Shown here: positions 42,977 through 51,617 of the stretch, piece by piece
How the letters are laid out: every line of letters begins with the position of its first letter
How positions within the stretch are numbered: the stretch's first letter is position 1
DNA from: Sphaerotilus microaerophilus
GTDB lineage: Bacteria; Pseudomonadota; Gammaproteobacteria; Burkholderiales; Burkholderiaceae_C
Direction of reading: 5' to 3'
Assembly: GCF_023734135.1 (NCBI RefSeq)
Contig: NZ_AP025730.1
Location: 1,922,001-1,986,000 of the forward strand
DNA: 64,000 bases
Translations under genes and position numbers: made by a program
The notes under the pieces: model-generated
Database searches by the model: none
What the model saw: the letters and a program-made list of their open reading frames with translations, nothing else
Told to the model about the DNA's origin: nothing

Positions 42977-43768
42977 ATGATGATTGCTCAGAAGGCGTTC
43001 ACCGTTCAGAAGGAGTGGGAGGGCTGCACATGGACAGTGCCCTCCGTTGACGAACTTGCTGACGCCATCGCCATTATTGCGGTGGGCCAAGCTCTCCACG
43101 TCGCCAAAATATTGCACGTTACGGGCCTTGCGGCAAAGCCCACTACCAAAGGTGCGGTCAAAGGGGCCATCAAGCTTCTGACATCTTCCGGCAATATCGC
43201 GCACCGGGATGGTTGGATGTTCCAGGTCATGTCTTGGCTTGCTGCCCAGTTGCGAACCCCGGGCGCGCTGATGAACACGCCTCATATGATTCATGCCCAC
43301 AAGGGTTTAGATGGCCTCCAAGTGTCAATCGACGGAGCCCAGAAGGTGACTGCGGTTGTCATATTCGAGGACAAAGCAACGGAGAACCCTCGGGCCATGG
43401 TGCGTGACAGGGTGTGGCCGGAGTTCGCAGAGTTCGAAACTGGTGAGAACGAACACCTTGTCGCAGCCGAAGTGACACTGCTGCTCAAGGGGGCCGGGCT
43501 CTCTGACCCTCAACAGGCGGTGGCTGAGGTCATGTGGAAGCAGGTCCGTCGATACCGCTTGAGCATCACGGACGACGAGAGCACAGATCAGTCTCAAGCC
43601 AGTCTCTTCAAGGGTTACGAGAAGTGGGTTCCTGGTGGGGTGGAGCGGAGGCGAGCGGAAGTATTCGAGGTATTGAACCTTCGCCAGTGGATGGACGACC
43701 TAGCAAAGTTGGCTGTCGAGAAGGCGAAAGCTATGGAAACTATCGACCAAGAGCGGCCGCGTGTTTGA
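42977..43768 (+). CDS. HamA-like PD-(D/E)XK nuclease of a Hachiman-like system
   Basis: A 263-residue protein with a nuclease-like centre: Asp112 in HKGLDGLQV and Glu131-x-Lys133 in VIFEDKATENP, spaced as in PD-(D/E)XK folds and in DUF1837/HamA. The upstream WMFQVMSWLAAQL and downstream VAAEVTLLLKGAGL fit this arrangement. It overlaps the helicase gene by 8 nt (GTGTTTGA), so the two are translationally coupled. In Hachiman, HamA cuts DNA when HamB is triggered. A tandem ATG at 42980 is an alternative start. Local GC is lower than in the surrounding genes, pointing to horizontal transfer. The family call needs a profile search. Confidence 0.65.
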   Translation: MMIAQKAFTVQKEWEGCTWTVPSVDELADAIAIIAVGQALHVAKILHVTGLAAKPTTKGAVKGAIKLLTSSGNIAHRDGWMFQVMSWLAAQLRTPGALMNTPHMIHAHKGLDGLQVSIDGAQKVTAVVIFEDKATENPRAMVRDRVWPEFAEFETGENEHLVAAEVTLLLKGAGLSDPQQAVAEVMWKQVRRYRLSITDDESTDQSQASLFKGYEKWVPGGVERRRAEVFEVLNLRQWMDDLAKLAVEKAKAMETIDQERPRV

Positions 43769-44774
43769 TGACCCCACCTCAGAGCTCATTCGCTCTGCCC
43801 CAGAGTTGTCTGGTCTTGACCCCAATTCCCTGCCCAAGGCGCTAACCAAGGCCTACGCTGAAATCATTTCTGTGAGGCTTCGGCTACGGAAGATGGCGGA
43901 GGGAACATCCAACGCCGCTGACCTGTTGGAGAATCTCCGACCAGAACTTCAGCGCCTCAGAAGGATTGCCTTCACCCAGGAGGCCATGGCCTCCGTAAAC
44001 CCTGATGGCCCGAAGCGGCGCGGCGCAGCTTTCCTCGCGGCGACAGCACATTATGTAACTTTGCAGGCACAGCGTCTTGTGAGCCCGGCGAACCAATCTG
44101 ACGTAGGCTTGCTCACGGTCGGAGGAGTGGCGCAGGAGGTTTCTGCGACGCTCTTGTTTCTTGCCGCGGGCGCTAGCCCAGATGCTGCTGAGATGTCGCG
44201 CGAGATTCATATCCCCAACGGCCTAATGCAGGTGGAGCGCAGGCTCTTGCAGGACATCAAGCGGCTGGCGACCGGCGAACTAGACGCGCTGCTCGCTGAC
44301 TCGACCATTCCAGAAACTATTTCGCCAGATGGCGAGTTGACGATGGCCGAAGTTGGCGCGAGTGCGCTGTATCTGATGCTGCAGCGTTGCGTCCAAAGCA
44401 TCGCCGCCGAGGTGCTTGGACGTCCAGGCCATCCGCCATCGCTACCCGAGCTGGAGCGTGTCGAAGCGTTGTGCACGCAGCCGGCAGTACAGTTTCTGAA
44501 TCGACTAGGCAATAGCTCCTTCCCTGGACCTCGTCATTTGGCGTCGTTGTTGAAAGCAGTGGGCAGCGAATTGCCGGGCGGCAGCTTGGCCCGCCTACCG
44601 CCGCCTCCTGGTGTCGGCGCATCGCTTTGGACTTCGGGTCTTGCGCTCATCGCAAAGACTCGCCCGTATCTCTGGGAAAATCACCGAGATGCCGTGGCCC
44701 GGGGGTACCTGACCCCAGGCGTATCGGCAGCCATTAGTTTTCCTACCGGGGCGGGGAAATCGACATTGTCCGAG

Positions 44775-44779
44775 CTCAA
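44775..44779. repeat. Target site duplication, left copy
   Basis: CTCAA directly precedes the IS left end and is repeated at 45938-45942 after the right end. The duplicated bases belong to codons 339-340 of the helicase gene. Confidence 0.9.
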
Positions 44780-45937
44780 TAGGACTTACGCAGGGTCACT
44801 TCAGCTAGCGCAATGATTCGCCATTTCGACTCAATATGTCAGATGGGTGCCATGCGAATGGTTGGTGACCGAAGTTCCTTCTTGAGGAATTCCGAGAGGA
44901 TTCCCTTCTTCAGGCTGTAGATGTTTGTCTTCAGCGCTTTGGCCGTCTCGCAGAGGTGGACCCAGGCCAATATCGCGCAGGCGATGTGATTCTTCTGTGA
45001 CCGGGCCATTCTGCACTGACATTTTTCGATGCCAAGAACCTGCTTGATCTCCCTGTGGTACTGCTCAATCTTCCAGCGCACGGCACACATCTCATGCGTA
45101 TCGTCCGTCGAATCTTGAGATAGGTCGTTTGTCACAACCCAGTCCGTGCGATTGGTATCAACCACAACCCGGAACAGTTTCAGCTTGATGTCACTGGGAA
45201 ACTTGAACAGTTTGACGTGTTTGCCATGCACATGTTCTTGGGCACTCCACTGCAGCGTACTGACCGCCTTGTAGGGCTGCTGGCCTTGGCTGTCGTCAAC
45301 CTTGCGATTGCTCTTGAGCGGGCAGTAGAAGTGCTTGCCCGCCCGGTGGATGTGCTTCATCAGATCCATGGTGGCGTACCAGGAGTCCATCAGCACGGTG
45401 CGAAAGGGCAGCTTCTTGTGCGCCATGGCATTGTCGAACATCTCCTGGACATGATCCAGCTTGGACTTGCCGTCTTCGTCAGGCGCATAGATGCGCCAGT
45501 CGATGATCCAGTAGTGGCCGGTCTTGATGTTCACGTACAGGCAGTTGACCACCCCAATGCCCTTGATCAGGCCGTGGGCGTTGCCGCTGTACTGTTTGCG
45601 CACCAGCTCGATTTTGTGCGAGTGGTTCTTGTCCAGAACGCTGTCATCGAAAACCAGGCAGGCATCGTCGTCAAATTCGATGTTTCGTCGGGCCAGATTC
45701 CAGACATCGGCCGGGCTGATATTGGCAGCCTGCAAGTAGCGATTTATGGCGTCATGAGAAAACCTCTGATGGTGATCCGCAAAATAGGTCTGCGTGTAGT
45801 TGATTTGTGTGGATATCAGAAATTGGCAGTAGTCTCGGCTCGTGGGTTTCATGGTGAATATATTATCACAAATACCACGAAATCGGCGCCGATATATTAA
45901 ATAATCTAGTTTGATTTAAACGTTTGCGTAAGTCCTA
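44780..45937. mobile_element. 1158-bp insertion sequence with 13-bp inverted repeats
   Basis: The ends TAGGACTTACGCA (44780-44792) and TGCGTAAGTCCTA (45925-45937) are perfect inverted repeats. Flanking CTCAA duplications lie at 44775-44779 and 45938-45942. One transposase gene fills the element. The element has lower GC content than the chromosome. Intact ends, an intact transposase frame and unmutated target duplications suggest a recent insertion. Confidence 0.92.
44839..45852 (-). CDS. IS transposase, DDE type, IS4/IS701-like
   Basis: A 337-residue transposase with DDE-type features: VFDDSVLDKNHSHKIEL near residues 67-83 (first Asp), VLMDSWYATMDLM near 153-165 (second Asp), and WKIEQYHREIKQVLGIEKCQ near 265-284 (Glu with YREK-like residues). 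The pattern resembles the IS4 superfamily, IS701 branch. It starts at MKPTSRD and lies on the strand opposite the helicase gene it interrupts. It appears full-length and without frameshift, so it is potentially active. Exact family assignment requires ISfinder. Confidence 0.85.
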   Translation of the reverse strand: MKPTSRDYCQFLISTQINYTQTYFADHHQRFSHDAINRYLQAANISPADVWNLARRNIEFDDDACLVFDDSVLDKNHSHKIELVRKQYSGNAHGLIKGIGVVNCLYVNIKTGHYWIIDWRIYAPDEDGKSKLDHVQEMFDNAMAHKKLPFRTVLMDSWYATMDLMKHIHRAGKHFYCPLKSNRKVDDSQGQQPYKAVSTLQWSAQEHVHGKHVKLFKFPSDIKLKLFRVVVDTNRTDWVVTNDLSQDSTDDTHEMCAVRWKIEQYHREIKQVLGIEKCQCRMARSQKNHIACAILAWVHLCETAKALKTNIYSLKKGILSEFLKKELRSPTIRMAPI

Positions 45938-45942
45938 CTCAA
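45938..45942. repeat. Target site duplication, right copy
   Basis: The second CTCAA copy, identical to 44775-44779. Deleting the IS and this copy restores the helicase frame. Confidence 0.9.
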
Positions 45943-48344
45943 GATTCTTTCGAATCTTTGCCTGGGAAAGGACACAATTTTTCTGGCACCTACGCTGGCG
46001 CTGGTTGACCAGACAGCGCGTGCGCTTCAGAAGACCTTTCCCAACGCTCGGCTGAGTCGTGAACGGGCAAACGACAACCCGTTCGACTTTGAGTTGGGCA
46101 CCCGATTGCCGCCGATGTCAGTGATGACGCCGGAACGTTGCTTGGCTTTGATTGGGGTTCAGCCGGAACTCTTCAAGGAGGTTGGCTTGCTCGTTTTCGA
46201 CGAGTGCCACCTACTGCACGCGGGCGTGAACGACCGTAGCAGGCGCGCTGTAGATGCAATGCTCAGCATACTGAACCTCTCCACACACGCGCCAAAAGCG
46301 GACTACCTGTTGCTGTCGGCAATGATGAGCAATGCTGAGGAAGTGGCAGCCTGGATTACGGAGCTCTCGGGTCGCAAGTGCTTACCGCTAAACATGGCAT
46401 GGAAGCCGACGCGGCAGGTGCGCGGTTCAGTAGTCTTCCCGAGCGACCAAGTCGCTGACCTGCGCAAAAGGCTGGCTGCAAAGCGCCAAGAGTTGTTGGC
46501 TGCTGGCAAGCGCAAACCAGGGCCACCGGCCGCGCTGAAGCGTGAACTCAAGGCTCGGCCGCTGGGTCTTCTTGGACTGAGGTTCCGGTGGGACTCCATG
46601 CGCCGGGATGACTACGCGTTGCTTCCGCTCTCCGAAAGCGAGATGCTCCTTTCCATCAACGCGAAGACGTGGAAGCTCACTCCGAATGTGAACAGCGTGG
46701 CAGCGGAGATTGCGTCGCTCGCGTCCCGCAAGGAGGGCGTGAAATCGCTCATTTTCGCACAGACCATACCATACGCTATCAGTGCTCAGGATGCCGCAGG
46801 AAGGCATCTTGGTGAGGCGAATATCGCCCTTACCGAAGATGAGCGACATCTGTACAACCTTGCGCTCGATGAACTGGGGGATGAATCTGCGCTCTATATA
46901 GAGGTCGTCGGAATGACGGTCGCGCGGTGGCCGAGCCTCTGTCATCATGGCCTTCTTCTGCCGACCGAGCGGCAACTGCACGAGTCGCTCTTCCAGCGTC
47001 CAAACGGAGTGTCAGTGCTGGTGGCCACGTCGACGTTGGCGCAGGGAATGAACTTACCAAGCCATGTCGTCGTCATCGCGGGAGACAGCAAGTTTGATGC
47101 GGAAAACAAGCAGCTTGCTCAGATGAAGGCACATGACCTACTCAATGCAGCCGGTCGGGCCGGGCGAGCTGGTCAGAGCTCTTACGGTCTTGTGCTGGTC
47201 GTTCCTAGCGACGTCGTGGAAATCAACGATTCCAGCAATCAGATAGGCAAGCACTGGAAGAGCCTTCAAGGCATTTTCTCGCAGAGTGACCAGTGCCTTG
47301 CCATTGAAGACCCTCTTGAGAGCATCCTCGATCGCATCCAAGTGCTTGGCGAAGATGCTGGAGGCGACGCAGACTACCTTCTGCGCCGATTGCCTATCTC
47401 CACACAGAATTCAGACGTCGATGGTCCAGCAGAGTTGCTACTGAAGAAATCATTCGCTGCTTTCAAGCTGAGAAAGCAAGCGCAGGAAGACCAGCTGACT
47501 GACCGAATCGACTGCGCGCTTCGCGCGCGCAGGAAGCTTCAAGAGCTGGACGAAGAGCCGGACTGGGCCGACAAGATGGCTGCAAACTACGGCGCGCCGT
47601 CGGAGGTCTTCCGCGAGATATGGGCTCGACTCGAGACATCGCCTCCTGCTGGGCGAACGACGCTGGACTGGTTCACGTGGACAGTAAAGTGGCTGACCGA
47701 GCGGCCCGTTGTCGTCTCGCAGATGATTAGGCGCGAGAGTTTGGATGGGTTCATGGGCGAGTCGTTCAAGTCATGTGACGACGATAAGGAGCGGGGTGAG
47801 CGGGCGGTCCATGCTGTTCTGGCGGCGCTAAAGGCGTGGTTCGATGGTAAGACGCTGGCAGAGATTCAGAAACTGAAGCCCACAGTTCAACAGCAGAAGC
47901 ATTTCGAGCAAGCGCGACGCTTCGTCCTGCGCGTTCTCCCGGAACTTGCCTATGTCTTCTCGTTGCCGGACCTTGTGTGCCGGCATTTGGTGGCGGAAGG
48001 ATCGTCTTCGGACATGGCCGAACTCACGTCGGTTGAGCTTGAGAAGCTCGGAAGCTGCGTTCGCGAGGGCTACGACACCGTCGAAAAGCTTGCACTAGCA
48101 AAGATCCGTGGCAAGACCGCCTCGCGTATTCGTGTCCATCGTCAGTGGAAGGAGATGGACTGGTGGATGGCTCCCAAGGTCCCTGGTGAGAGCTGGCAAG
48201 AGCTATTCGAGCGGGTAAGGCGAAGTGTCCAAGCCTACGACCAAGAGTGAGCCCTGACCTTTCTGAGTCCCCGTTTTGGCGAGTCGTTGGTTGTGGGGTC
48301 ATGGCTTGCCTTTTGCTTTGGAGGGAAATGCCACGCCGCGCTGC

Positions 48345-48824
48345 TCACCCCACCAAGCTCACACACTCCATCCCATCCACCCCCGGAAACCGCCGATCGT
48401 TCGACACCAAACAGGCCGCTCCCGCCTGAAGCGCCGTGGCCAGTTGCAGCGCGTCCGGCATCTTCAGGCCATGCTGGGCGCGCAGGGCGGCGGCGCGTTC
48501 GAAGGTGGCGCGGTCGTGCGGCAACAGGGTGATGGCGGCGTCGTCGATCAGGAGTTCGCGCACGGCCGCGACGGCGGCGGCGTTGTTCTGGCGCAGGGGG
48601 AGCACCAGCAGTTCGGCCAACGTCAGGTCGCCGGTAATGCCCTGGATGGCGCCTTGGGCGCAGGCGTCGAGCAACTGGACGCAGGGTACGCTCAGGTCGG
48701 GCGTTCCGTTGAGGACGTGGATGAAGATGTGGGTGTCGAAGTAGACCTTGCGGCCCGCGTGGCGGGTGAGCAGGGCGGGGACGTCGAGCATCGGGGCGCC
48801 GCCAGCGCAGCGGTCACCACTCAT
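48345..48824 (-). CDS. PIN-domain toxin of type II toxin-antitoxin pair
   Basis: A 159-residue PIN-domain ribonuclease. Key acidic residues are visible in VYFDTHIFIHVLNG (first Asp near residue 30), LTLAELLVLPLRQ (Glu near 70) and LKMPDALQLATALQ (Asp near 124), followed by LVSNDRRF. Such toxins cleave specific RNAs when the antitoxin is degraded. The start at 48824 is chosen since it overlaps the antitoxin stop by 11 nt (ATGAGTGGTGA), typical of translational coupling; an alternative is MLDVPALL at 48791. The antitoxin lies upstream on the same strand. Confidence 0.85.
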   Translation of the reverse strand: MSGDRCAGGAPMLDVPALLTRHAGRKVYFDTHIFIHVLNGTPDLSVPCVQLLDACAQGAIQGITGDLTLAELLVLPLRQNNAAAVAAVRELLIDDAAITLLPHDRATFERAAALRAQHGLKMPDALQLATALQAGAACLVSNDRRFPGVDGMECVSLVG

Positions 48825-49080
48825 CGCGCTGCGCGCGCAGCTGGGCGTCGGCCTCCTCCGCCGTGGCGCCGTACAGGCCCCGGGCGGCGACGAGGAAGCG
48901 GCTCATCGACCGGGGCGCCGGCCGGGCCGCGTGGGTGGGCACCAGGACGATGCTGCCGTTCACCAGCCGAACTTCCAGCGTGTCGTTCGTGCTCAGGCCG
49001 TCCGCGCTGACGATCTCGGCCGGCAGGGTGATCCGGCGGCGGCCGCGCAGGCTGACGGTGGCGGCAGGGGGGCTGGTCAT
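48814..49080 (-). CDS. AbrB-type antitoxin
   Basis: An 88-residue swapped-hairpin AbrB-like DNA-binding protein (VSLRGRRRITLPAEIVSADG) with a C-terminal toxin-binding tail (MSRFLVAARGLYGATAEEAD). It neutralises the PIN toxin encoded 11 nt overlapping downstream and probably represses the operon. Its C-terminal part is clearly similar to that of the orphan antitoxin at 51231-51485, so the two are paralogues. Confidence 0.85.
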   Translation of the reverse strand: MTSPPAATVSLRGRRRITLPAEIVSADGLSTNDTLEVRLVNGSIVLVPTHAARPAPRSMSRFLVAARGLYGATAEEADAQLRAQRDEW

Positions 49081-49153
49081 GGCGAGGCTCCGGTTTCTGA
49101 CGGTGTATGGGCTTTCTGACGGATCGGTGGGCAGGAGGTTCGCGCCCAGTCCC

Positions 49154-49179
49154 GATGCCGTTTGCCGTCTGCCGTTTGC
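49154..49179. repeat. Short tandem repeat, 14-nt unit
   Basis: TGCCGTTTGCCGTC is followed by a second partial copy (12 nt) in the gap between the dehalogenase-like gene and the AbrB antitoxin. It lies in the likely promoter of the AbrB/PIN operon. Function not evident. Confidence 0.5.
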
Positions 49180-49188
49180 CGCCAGGCC

Positions 49189-49869
49189 TCAGCGCCCCAC
49201 CCAGCCACCGCAGACCGGAAACACCTGCCCGACGAAGCAGCCGGCCGCCGGGCTGCAGAGGTAGGCGGCGAACTGGGCGTCTTCGCGGGCGGCCACGAGG
49301 CGGCCGAGGGGCACCTCGCGGGCCAGGCGCTCCTGGAAGCGGGGGTTGGCCTGCACCTCGGGCGGGAAGTAGGTCGGGTTGTCGACGAAGTTCTGCGCGA
49401 TGGCGTTGACCTGCACGTTGTGCGGGGCCAGCTCCACGCCCACGGCCTGCACCCAGGCCAGCTGGGCGCCGCGCGCCGCGCTGTAGGAGGCGGTGCGCTT
49501 CATGCCCCGCAGCGCGGAGGCGCTGCCGATGACCAGCAGCTTGCCGCTGCGGCGCGCGACCATCGCCGGGGCGGCGGCGCGCAGCAGGCGGGGCAGGGGG
49601 TCGACCAGGGCGGCGAAGACGGCGCGCCATTCGGCGTCCTGAACGTCGAGCGCCGGTGTGCTGGGCGCGGTGAAGGCCAGGTTGGCCACCAGCACGTCGA
49701 TGGGCCCTGCGGCGGCGACGACGCGCGCGGGGGCGTCGGGGTCGGCCAGGTCGTCCGGGCTGGCGATGACGGTGGCGCCCTGTTTGCTGAAGACCTCGCA
49801 GAGCGCCGGGCCCATGAAGGCGGTCGACTGGGTGATGAGCACGCGTTGTCCAACGAGGGCGTTCTGCAT
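49189..49869 (-). CDS. Halohydrin dehalogenase-like SDR-fold protein
   Basis: A 226-residue SDR-fold protein in which the NAD-binding glycine motif is replaced by T13-X4-F18-X-G20 (TQSTAFMG). The catalytic motif is S116-X12-Y129-X3-R133 (Tyr in YSAARG), that is Ser-Tyr-Arg instead of Ser-Tyr-Lys. These two patterns are the published signatures of halohydrin dehalogenases, which convert vicinal haloalcohols to epoxides and halide without cofactor. A Pro/Tyr/Phe segment NPTYFPPEV near residue 173 resembles the halide-site loop of the family. The start MQNALVG was chosen by motif spacing. It is flanked by toxin-antitoxin genes and has no pathway partner here, so the natural substrate is unknown. 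Confidence 0.75.
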   Translation of the reverse strand: MQNALVGQRVLITQSTAFMGPALCEVFSKQGATVIASPDDLADPDAPARVVAAAGPIDVLVANLAFTAPSTPALDVQDAEWRAVFAALVDPLPRLLRAAAPAMVARRSGKLLVIGSASALRGMKRTASYSAARGAQLAWVQAVGVELAPHNVQVNAIAQNFVDNPTYFPPEVQANPRFQERLAREVPLGRLVAAREDAQFAAYLCSPAAGCFVGQVFPVCGGWVGR

Positions 49870-49960
49870 GGCGGTCCTTCCAGCGGTGGCGCGGGGCAAT
49901 GCGCTGACTGTAGCGGGCTGCAGTCACGGCGGGAGGGCTGGAGAACCCGCCCGGCGTCGG

Positions 49961-50350
49961 TCAGGCGGCCATGTCCCGCCAGGTGCCGATGCAGTGCGCC
50001 GCCAGCGCCGTCACCCAGCGCGAGGGGTTCGGCACAAAAGCCAGGCCGTATTTCGGGCTGACGATGAAGCCGGCTCGCTCGAAGTGGTCGGGGTCGTGTT
50101 CGGCGATGAAGCCCTCCAGCGCGAAGAAGGGCACCGCCACGCTGCCGAGGTGGACGACGTCGGCGCGCTGGGTGACTTCCTCCAGCCGGCCGCCGTCCTG
50201 AAACCGGTAGACCACGTCGCCGTAGTCCAACTCATTGAGTTCGATCGTGCTGCGGCTTTCTGAATGCGGCGGGCCGAGCCGCTCGCGCAGCTGCTGCGGC
50301 GTGGTGGTGAAGGGCAGGCCGTCGACGGCGACGAAGGGGTCGAGGTGCAT
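49961..50350 (-). CDS. Hypothetical protein, 129 aa
   Basis: A 129-residue soluble protein (MHLDPFVAVDGLPFTTTPQ, then LDYGDVVYRFQDGGRLEEV) ending TWRDMAA. I do not recognise the family; the pattern of short strands and a C-terminal helix is like small immunity or SMI1/KNR4-type proteins, but this is a weak impression. The ATG at 50350 gives the N-terminus that best fits the coding pattern. It lies 43 nt downstream of the PIN toxin gene and may be part of that transcript. Confidence 0.6.
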   Translation of the reverse strand: MHLDPFVAVDGLPFTTTPQQLRERLGPPHSESRSTIELNELDYGDVVYRFQDGGRLEEVTQRADVVHLGSVAVPFFALEGFIAEHDPDHFERAGFIVSPKYGLAFVPNPSRWVTALAAHCIGTWRDMAA

Positions 50351-50393
50351 GGCGGCGGTCTGCGCAGTGGCCAGCGGGAGCGTTGAGTGCCGT

Positions 50394-50906
50394 CTAAGAC
50401 TTGGCCTCGCCCTGGCCGGCCGCCTTGTCGAGCAACTCCAGCCCGCGGGCCAATTGGCCGGCACCTTGTGCGGCGCGCAGTTGAAATTGGATCTGCTGGA
50501 GCGCGTCGGCCGGGGTGAGGATGTCGACCCCGGGCAGAGGCACCAGGACCAGCAGGTCCTGATCGCCGCTGATGAGCCAGTCGGCCCGCGCAGCCAAGGC
50601 GAGGTGGATGAACTTGTCGTCGTCCGGATCCCGGCTGTAGGACTGCTGCAGCAAGGCGGGCAAAGAGAACCACTCGCCCGCGGCTCGCAGGTCATGCAGC
50701 AGTTGGCGGCGCCGTTCCAGGCTGAGGTAGCGGTCGAACTTCGGGCGCCAGAGCCGCGTTTCCAGCTCCGCGAAGGTTTCCTCGCAGAAGACGAGGCGGC
50801 CGTGGACCAGCAGATGGCGCAGTACCTGGGCCGGCGCCGAACCCGCCGAAAGAGCAGCGCTGATCAGGACATTGGTGTCGACGACGGCCCGGCGATCAGC
50901 TTTCAT
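50394..50906 (-). CDS. PIN-domain putative toxin
   Basis: A 170-residue PIN-domain protein of the putative-toxin branch. The opening RAVVDTNVLISAALSAG has the first Asp, CEETFAELETRLWRPKF the acidic centre, DPDDDKFIHLALAARADWL the third acidic cluster, and ISGDQDLLVL the fourth. It is a likely RNase. Its start overlaps the Phd/YefM antitoxin stop by 11 nt. A C-terminal helix rich in Gln/Ala is longer than in minimal PIN proteins. Confidence 0.88.
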   Translation of the reverse strand: MKADRRAVVDTNVLISAALSAGSAPAQVLRHLLVHGRLVFCEETFAELETRLWRPKFDRYLSLERRRQLLHDLRAAGEWFSLPALLQQSYSRDPDDDKFIHLALAARADWLISGDQDLLVLVPLPGVDILTPADALQQIQFQLRAAQGAGQLARGLELLDKAAGQGEAKS

Positions 50907-51147
50907 CGGCGAGCAGGCGCTGCAGTTCCTCGTCGGTCAGGCCCTTTGCGGCGGCTTCCTGAGCGGTCTGGTCCAGTGTCCGCTGCAGCCGATCCGCATA
51001 GAAGGCGCGCATCGCTTCGTAGTCTTCCGGCGAGACCATCACGCCGACCACCCGGTTGTGCCGCGACACCTGAACCGGCTCGCGCTGTACCCGGTCGAGC
51101 AGTTCGCCGAAGCGGGTCTTGGCTTCATTGGCGGTGAAGGTCAGCAT
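50896..51147 (-). CDS. Phd/YefM-family antitoxin
   Basis: An 83-residue antitoxin. MLTFTANEAKTRFGELLD is the characteristic Phd/YefM N-terminus, and VVGVMVSPEDYEAMRAF completes the dimer-forming DNA-binding half. The C-terminal 35 residues are helical and bind the toxin. A palindrome 43 nt upstream of the ATG probably serves for autorepression. Confidence 0.92.
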   Translation of the reverse strand: MLTFTANEAKTRFGELLDRVQREPVQVSRHNRVVGVMVSPEDYEAMRAFYADRLQRTLDQTAQEAAAKGLTDEELQRLLADES

Positions 51148-51189
51148 GTCAGGGACTCCGGGTTAAGGCGTGGAGATCGGTTAGTTTAG

Positions 51190-51202
51190 TCGAATCGTTC
51201 GA
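51190..51202. promoter_or_regulatory. Palindrome TCGAA-TCG-TTCGA, candidate antitoxin operator
   Basis: Perfect 5-bp arms around a TCG centre lie 43 nt upstream of the Phd/YefM antitoxin ATG. The position fits an operator for toxin-antitoxin autoregulation. The surrounding sequence is AT-richer than average, as expected for a promoter. Confidence 0.5.
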
Positions 51203-51230
51203 TTTGATCGATCTTCGATGAGCGGAGGCA

Positions 51231-51485
51231 TCACCAACTTGCGCGCTGGCAGCGCAGTTCGTTGTCCGCTTCCTCAGCCGAGTCACCATAGACCCCGCGT
51301 GCCGCGCCGAGGAATCGGCTCATGGGCTGGCGGGTCTGAGAGGCGGCCGGGATCGGCGTCAGCACGATCCGCCCGCCGGCCCATTCGACGTTCAACGCAT
51401 CGCCCGGGCACAGGCTGGCTGCGGCCGCGATCGGGGCCGGAAGGGTGATCCTGCGGCGGCTGCGCAGTGTGACGGTGGTGGTCAT
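51231..51485 (-). CDS. Orphan AbrB-type antitoxin
   Basis: An 84-residue AbrB-like protein (TVTLRSRRRITLPAPIAAAA) with the C-terminal tail PMSRFLGAARGVYGDSAEEA, clearly related to the antitoxin at 48814-49080. No PIN toxin follows; the next gene on this strand is the unrelated Phd antitoxin. It may be a solitary antitoxin that protects against the paralogous toxin, or a leftover of a decayed pair. Confidence 0.85.
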   Translation of the reverse strand: MTTTVTLRSRRRITLPAPIAAAASLCPGDALNVEWAGGRIVLTPIPAASQTRQPMSRFLGAARGVYGDSAEEADNELRCQRASW

Positions 51486-51617
51486 GGATCGGGAGGTGGC
51501 GTCGTCTGCCGCCACCCAGTCTAGGCCCGCCAGCAGCGACAATCCACCACCTGCTGCGCTCGGCCCGAGCCGAGCCCGCGCGCCACCGGCGCCTTCCCAT
51601 TGCCCACCCTGTCTGCC

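Larger units (their letters stand above)
43761..48250 (+). pseudogene. HamB-like DEAD/DEAH helicase gene split by an insertion sequence
   Basis: The intact reading frame would be 1108 codons. Codons 1-339 and the first two bases of codon 340 lie at 43761-44779; the rest lies at 45943-48250. The N-terminal 320 residues have no clear family. Walker A is FPTGAGKST at about 327-335, just before the insertion. After it come [16 protein letters not shown] (motif Ia), DECH at 426-429, [15 protein letters not shown] and [10 protein letters not shown]. Joining the two parts across one CTCAA copy gives an unbroken [15 protein letters not shown]. As it stands the gene makes a truncated protein that reads NRTYAGSLQLAQ and stops in the IS. 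The GTG start is fixed by overlap with the nuclease gene. Confidence 0.75.

Noticed and set aside
46094..48250. Independent 718-residue helicase gene starting with TTG
   Set aside because: It lacks Walker A and joins in frame with 43761-44779 when the IS and one target duplication are removed, so it is the 3' part of one gene.
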